This document shows positions 23,166-26,309 of a stretch of DNA of 26,309 bases, in pieces. The notes beneath the pieces were generated by a model. That model ran no database searches. It was given only the letters and a program-made list of their open reading frames with translations, and had not been told where the DNA came from. This DNA comes from a bacterium (GTDB lineage: Bacteria > Armatimonadota > Zipacnadia > Zipacnadales > Zipacnadaceae), in NCBI GenBank assembly GCA_030603495.1, contig JAUVXR010000034.1:1-26309 (forward strand). The letters run 5' to 3'. Both the position numbers and the translations under genes were made by a program. Every line of letters starts with the position of its first letter. Position 1 is the first letter of the stretch.

Positions 23166-23907
23166 CGCGAGGTTGCGCAGTTGGCGGCGCCGGATTCTCG
23201 CGGTGGGAGCGGTGACCGCGACAAGTGCCGGTGCGGCTTGCGCTCAGGCGCCGGGGGGGACGCTTCTAGAAATCGGGGGGGTGGGCGAAAGCGGCTACCT
23301 GCGGCTGCTGTTGCTCTTTGCGGCGGTGGCGCTGGCTCCTGCGCTGCTTGCAGTGATAACTTCCTTCGCCCGCATCGTCATCGTTCTGTTCTTCCTGCGC
23401 GCAGGGCTGGGCACCCAGCAAATCCCGCCCAACTACGTCATCGTCGGCCTGGCGATCTTTCTGACGCTCATCACCATGCTCCCGACGCTCGACCAGATCT
23501 ATGCCGAATCGGTGACGCCATTGCTGGCGGGCAAGATTGACCTGGCGGAAGCTGGTAGGCTGGGCGAATCACCCCTGCGACAGTTTATGATCCGACAGGT
23601 GCGCGACGACGACCTGGCGATGTTCCGCAAGATGGCGCAGGTCCCGGCGGAACTCACCCGCGCGAACGTGCCGATGACCGTGCTCATTCCCAGTTTCGTG
23701 CTGAGCGAGTTGCGCGCCGCCTTCATTATAGGCTTCATCGTTTATCTGCCCTTCGTGATAATTGACTTAGTTGTGGCTAGCACGGTGGCATCGATCGGGC
23801 TGATAACCCTTCCCGCTTCAGCCGTTGCCCTGCCCTTCAAGCTACTACTATTCGTGATGGTGGACGGCTGGAAGCTGCTGACCGAGTCGCTGCTGGCGAC
23901 GTTCTAG
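23149..23907 (+). CDS. fliP: Flagellar export apparatus protein FliP
   Basis: A 252-residue core component of the export gate. An N-terminal signal sequence (RRRILAVGAVTATSAGAACA) is followed by hydrophobic helices. The hallmarks are TSFARIVIVLFFLRAGLGTQ, QIPPNYVIVGLAIFLTLITM, then PLRQFMIRQVRDDD and VLIPSFVLSELRAAFIIGF. ATG 23149 is chosen because GGAG lies 9 nt before it and the length then fits the family. The longer upstream frame belongs to fliO in another register. Confidence 0.95.
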   Translation: MIATIDARLRSWRRRILAVGAVTATSAGAACAQAPGGTLLEIGGVGESGYLRLLLLFAAVALAPALLAVITSFARIVIVLFFLRAGLGTQQIPPNYVIVGLAIFLTLITMLPTLDQIYAESVTPLLAGKIDLAEAGRLGESPLRQFMIRQVRDDDLAMFRKMAQVPAELTRANVPMTVLIPSFVLSELRAAFIIGFIVYLPFVIIDLVVASTVASIGLITLPASAVALPFKLLLFVMVDGWKLLTESLLATF

Positions 23908-24000
23908 GCAAAGAACTCTTCAACAGCGGGTGCGGTGGGACTGTACGAACGGCCGACCATTCAACGGGAAGCGCCGCTTACTAAGCCGTTGGGAGTGAGG

Positions 24001-24267
24001 ATGACCGCATCGGAAGCTCTCGAACTTGTGCAGCGCGTGCTGGTACTGACTTTTTATACGGCCCTGCCGCCGCTGGGGGCCGCGTTTCTAGCTGCCCTGG
24101 GGGTCAGCTTGATCCAGGTGCGTGTCGGCGCAGATCCGACTATCTCCACGGTGCCCAAGATCCTGGCGGCGGGCGCGGCCCTATTGATCTTCGGGGGCTG
24201 GATGGTGGCGCTGATGAGCGACTTCTGGCTGGACCTGTGGCAGAGCCTGCCGGAGATAGTCAAGTAG
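24001..24267 (+). CDS. fliQ: Flagellar export apparatus protein FliQ
   Basis: An 88-residue protein with two membrane helices, the normal length. It has the conserved LIQVRVGADPTISTVPKILA, equivalent to LFQAATQINEQTLSFVPKLLA. ATG 24001 fits both family length and ribosome site GGGAG; the frame is open further upstream. It lies 93 nt after fliP. Confidence 0.93.
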   Translation: MTASEALELVQRVLVLTFYTALPPLGAAFLAALGVSLIQVRVGADPTISTVPKILAAGAALLIFGGWMVALMSDFWLDLWQSLPEIVK

Positions 24268-24280
24268 CGGTGACAAGCCA

Positions 24281-25039
24281 ATGACCGAGTGGCAATCCCT
24301 GAGTATGGCTGGCTTCCTCCTGGTCTTCGCGCGCTGTGCCGGGGCACTGCTCCTGCTGCCGCCGTGGAACTGGCGTCACGTACCCGTGACTGTGCGTCTG
24401 GGTCTGGCGGGGGCAGTGACGCTGGCGATTGCGCCGCTGCTGGGCGCGGAGCTTGCTGCTCCGGCGGAGTTTGTCGCCCTGCTCGCTGGTATCGTCCGCG
24501 AGCTAACCATCGGGCTGGTGATCGGTTTCCTCGGCGCGCTGGTCTTCTGGGGCTTACTACTGGCGGGCCAGGTCATCGAGCACTATGTGGGCGGTAGCGC
24601 CGCCGGCGGCTTCGGGGACGAACAGCTTGGTCCTATCGCCCAGCTTTATTACGTATTGGGGCTGGTTCTGTTCATCATCATTGGCGGTCATCGCTGGCTC
24701 GTCGAGCAGCTTTGCACCAGCTTCACCACTGTGCCGGTTACTGGGCCGATATCCAGCAGCGGGATTGTGACCGGTATTACTGGTGCTGCTACGCAGATGT
24801 TCCTGATCGGTGTGGTTGTCGCTGCGCCAGTGATAACAGCACTCTTCCTCGCTGATGTCGTGCTGGCGATGCTCGCGCGGGCATTACCCAATCTGATCTG
24901 GGCGCCGGCGATACCGGCAGTACGCTGGCCGGTGGCTATCGTCGCCCTGATAATTACCTTACCGCTGCTGGCGGAGTTCGTCGGCTGGCAGTTCGCCACC
25001 ATCCAGACCGACCTGACCACGCTGCTCGGCAGTATGTAG
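24281..25039 (+). CDS. fliR: Flagellar export apparatus protein FliR
   Basis: A 252-residue integral membrane component of the export gate. It has GFLLVFARCAGALLLLPPW, then PVTVRLGLAGAVTLAIAPLL, the segment ELTIGLVIGFLGALVFWGLL and GGFGDEQLGPIAQLYYVLGL. Six hydrophobic stretches and the late LADVVLAMLARALPNL motif fit FliR. It starts 13 nt after the fliQ stop. Confidence 0.93.
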   Translation: MTEWQSLSMAGFLLVFARCAGALLLLPPWNWRHVPVTVRLGLAGAVTLAIAPLLGAELAAPAEFVALLAGIVRELTIGLVIGFLGALVFWGLLLAGQVIEHYVGGSAAGGFGDEQLGPIAQLYYVLGLVLFIIIGGHRWLVEQLCTSFTTVPVTGPISSSGIVTGITGAATQMFLIGVVVAAPVITALFLADVVLAMLARALPNLIWAPAIPAVRWPVAIVALIITLPLLAEFVGWQFATIQTDLTTLLGSM

Positions 25040-25062
25040 CAGTATTGCCTAAGGGGATGCTG

Positions 25063-25782
25063 ATGGCTGGCGACCTGCGCCAACATGCCCCTACTGCCCG
25101 CCGCCTGAGCCAGTTGCGTCAGGCGGGGATCTTCCCGCACAGCCGGGTGCTGAGTGCGGCCACTGTCTTCGCTGTGGCTGTACTGCTCATAGCGGCTCTT
25201 GGCGACGTGTTGCTGGACATCCTCCAGCAGCCTTTCCTCGAATGGCTCAGCCAAGCCAGTGCCGTAGGACCGACCGCAGCTTTGCCGTTGACGGGCGGGC
25301 TTCGTATTGGCCTGGCACTCGCGGGGCTGTTGGTCATTGTCTGGTTGGCAGCGATGGGCATCGCTGCACTGCAGCGTTGGGGGGCGCCCGGAGCTCAGGC
25401 CGTTGGCATGACGCCTTTCGCGGCCGGGAAGCTCGGCTTTCACCGCCCGCACGGGGCAGACTTGGCCTGGGAACTGCTGATGTTGGCCGTGATTCTGGCG
25501 GGTGGGGCAATCATAATCTATGCCCAACTGCCCGCGCTTGTGCAGGTCTCCGGGATCGAGCCGGCGGCAGTAGCCGGTGTCATACGGCAGGTCATTTGGG
25601 CGTTCGCCTGGCGCTTCGGGCTGCTGATGGTCGGCTTGGGCTTGTGCGACTACCTCTACCAGCGGGCGATATTCGGCCAGGCGGCGGCAATGACCCACTC
25701 CGAGCTCCAGCAGGAAGTCCGCGAAACCGAGGGCCCGTGGCTAGTGCGCTGGTGGCGGCAACAGCGGATGAGGAGCCGCTGA
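25063..25782 (+). CDS. flhB: FlhB, truncated to the membrane domain
   Basis: A 239-residue FlhB-like protein. The N-terminus, APTARRLSQLRQAGIFPHSR, replaces the usual EKTEKPTPKKLRDARKKGQ and is followed by four hydrophobic segments. The end of the membrane part, DYLYQRAIFGQAAAMTHSEL then QQEVRETEGPWLVRWWRQQR, aligns with the conserved DYxYQR, MSKxEVKxExKxxEGDP. There the protein stops. The autocleaving NPTH motif and the C-terminal specificity-switch domain, about 100 residues in typical FlhB, are absent, and no such motif is visible downstream. ATG 25063 is preceded by AAGGGG at 6 nt. No flhA follows; tRNAs do. Confidence 0.85.
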   Translation: MAGDLRQHAPTARRLSQLRQAGIFPHSRVLSAATVFAVAVLLIAALGDVLLDILQQPFLEWLSQASAVGPTAALPLTGGLRIGLALAGLLVIVWLAAMGIAALQRWGAPGAQAVGMTPFAAGKLGFHRPHGADLAWELLMLAVILAGGAIIIYAQLPALVQVSGIEPAAVAGVIRQVIWAFAWRFGLLMVGLGLCDYLYQRAIFGQAAAMTHSELQQEVRETEGPWLVRWWRQQRMRSR

Positions 25783-25790
25783 GGAGCCTC

Positions 25791-25819
25791 TTGCCTACCT
25801 CCTGCAGATGTGCTAAAAT
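25791..25819 (+). promoter_or_regulatory. Promoter candidate for tRNA-Ser
   Basis: TTGCCT (25791-25796), 17-nt spacer, TAAAAT (25814-25819), matching 4 and 5 of 6. It lies 12 nt before the tRNA. Confidence 0.5.
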
Positions 25820-25831
25820 ACAAGTCCGTGT

Positions 25832-25925
25832 GGAGAGGTGGCCGAGCGGCTGAAGGCGGTCGCCTGCTAAGCGACTATGGGGGTATAAGCCTCCATCGAG
25901 GGTTCGAATCCCTCCCTCTCCGCCA
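25832..25925 (+). tRNA. tRNA-Ser(GCT)
   Basis: Acceptor GGAGAGG pairs with CCTCTCC and CCA is encoded. Anticodon stem GTCGC/GCGAC encloses CTGCTAA with anticodon GCT at 25866-25868. A long variable arm and GTTCGAATC T loop fit a class II serine tRNA. Confidence 0.97.
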
Positions 25926-25933
25926 GTGGACGA

Positions 25934-25950
25934 CAGGTATAACGACAGGT
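25934..25950 (+). repeat. 17-nt spacer repeat, copy 1
   Basis: CAGGTATAACGACAGGT, identical to 26064-26080. It follows tRNA-Ser just as the second copy follows tRNA-Arg. Confidence 0.6.
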
Positions 25951-25979
25951 GACACGACAGGCAAGGGCAGAAACAAGGC

Positions 25980-26055
25980 GCGTCCGTAGCTCAGCGGATA
26001 GAGCACTGGCCTCCGGAGCCAGGGGTCGAGCGTTCGAATCGCTCCGGGCGCGCCA
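25980..26055 (+). tRNA. tRNA-Arg(CCG)
   Basis: Acceptor GCGTCCG pairs with CGGGCGC (one G-T pair) and CCA is encoded. Anticodon stem CTGGC/GCCAG encloses CTCCGGA with anticodon CCG at 26013-26015. T arm GAGCG/CGCTC. Confidence 0.96.
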
Positions 26056-26063
26056 CTATACAG

Positions 26064-26080
26064 CAGGTATAACGACAGGT
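26064..26080 (+). repeat. 17-nt spacer repeat, copy 2
   Basis: Same 17 nt as 25934-25950, placed 9 nt after the CCA of tRNA-Arg as the first copy is after tRNA-Ser. Confidence 0.6.
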
Positions 26081-26173
26081 ACAACAGCAGGGACAACGAC
26101 AAAGGCTTTCTATGTCCCAGAGGAGACAGGGTGATGAGGTTGCTCATTCTCGCCTCTCACCTCTAATAACGGT

Positions 26174-26188
26174 GCGTCCGTAGCTCAG
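26174..26188 (+). pseudogene. 5' fragment of a tRNA-Arg-like sequence
   Basis: GCGTCCGTAGCTCAG is identical to the first 15 nt of tRNA-Arg(CCG) (25980-25994). The match then ends and BY-kinase coding sequence follows. No other tRNA arm is present. Confidence 0.6.
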
Positions 26189-26191
26189 ACA

Positions 26192-26309
26192 ATGGCCCGA
26201 GACGGCAGGGAAGTCATTCTTGTTGATAGTGACCTTCGCCGACCAACGCTTCATAAGTTGTTTGGCATAGACAACGCCCAGGGCCTAAGTAATGTGCTGG
26301 TTGGTGAAC
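26192..26309 (+). CDS. Partial BY-kinase (CpsD/Wzc-like tyrosine kinase)
   Basis: Coding sequence open to the window end. It translates as AQTMARDGREVILVDSDLRR (the last residues before P), from about 26183. ILVDSDLRRP is the Walker A' motif of bacterial tyrosine autokinases, and LHKLFGIDNAQGLSNVLVGE follows as usual. These enzymes control exopolysaccharide polymerisation. The P-loop (GEGKST), which should lie about 20 residues upstream, is absent here, replaced by tRNA-like sequence. ATG 26192 is the first methionine but lies inside the domain, so the gene is 5'-truncated by the junction and cut at the 3' end by the window. Confidence 0.75.
   Translation, partial: MARDGREVILVDSDLRRPTLHKLFGIDNAQGLSNVLVGE

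Noticed and set aside
24688-25698. 336-residue minus-strand open frame
   Set aside because: Antisense to fliR and flhB, which are clearly real.
25875-26147. 90-residue minus-strand open frame with RRGRDSNPRW and AIRTLDPWLRRP
   Set aside because: It is the reverse complement of the two tRNA genes. Such peptides are a well-known false protein family created by reading through tRNAs.

Overview
This window reads as a piece of a GC-rich genome from an uncultured bacterium. The gene content is chromosomal housekeeping plus accessory material, in short operons on both strands. No single gene names the phylum. HslUV next to a XerC-type recombinase, a Tad/Flp pilus module, a flagellar FliOPQR-FlhB block and many short hairpin repeats (stems such as GGGACA/TGTCCC followed by CCTACC) remind me of Armatimonadota- or Planctomycetota-like environmental genomes. 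That placement is a low-confidence impression from memory, not a search.

Layout. Positions 1-1700 hold a propionate/acetate CoA-transferase (+) whose coding similarity runs upstream of any normal start codon. Positions 1980-5060 are an accessory island: a truncated DNA methyltransferase, a four-helix membrane protein and a QueG-like double [4Fe-4S] protein, all on the minus strand. They are separated by two repeat-filled gaps, and the two intact genes are preceded by the same 56-nt block, which contains a promoter-like signal and the ribosome binding site. A 59-residue protein with 13 cysteines follows at 5283-5462, just downstream of a perfect 16-nt palindrome. Positions 5555-11000 hold a small unknown gene, hslU and hslV (-), two unknown plus-strand genes, and xerC (-), followed by three hairpin repeats and a family-4 uracil-DNA glycosylase. 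dapA continues this minus-strand run to 12232.

Positions 12481-15221 form a pilus module: two paralogous TadE/TadG-like proteins, each with its own promoter candidate (one a perfect sigma-70 consensus), then a 53-residue Flp prepilin. Positions 15278-17674 (-) hold a lone receiver-domain protein, endonuclease III, endonuclease IV and a small membrane protein; the two endonucleases form a base-excision-repair pair. Positions 17774-22576 (+) hold larC, a YebC/PmpR regulator, a [4Fe-4S] old-yellow-enzyme-type reductase, the collapsed remnant of a partner flavoprotein, and a degenerate histidine-kinase-like protein.

Positions 22746-25782 (+) encode FliO, FliP, FliQ, FliR and an FlhB that stops before its cytoplasmic autocleavage domain; no flhA follows. 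tRNA-Ser(GCT) and tRNA-Arg(CCG) come next. The window ends in a BY-kinase (CpsD/Wzc-like) reading frame that is joined, without its N-terminal half, to the first 15 nt of a tRNA-Arg-like sequence. Several features point to gene decay or rearrangement: the methyltransferase fragment, the flavoprotein remnant, the short FlhB, the CoA-transferase start and the tRNA/kinase junction.
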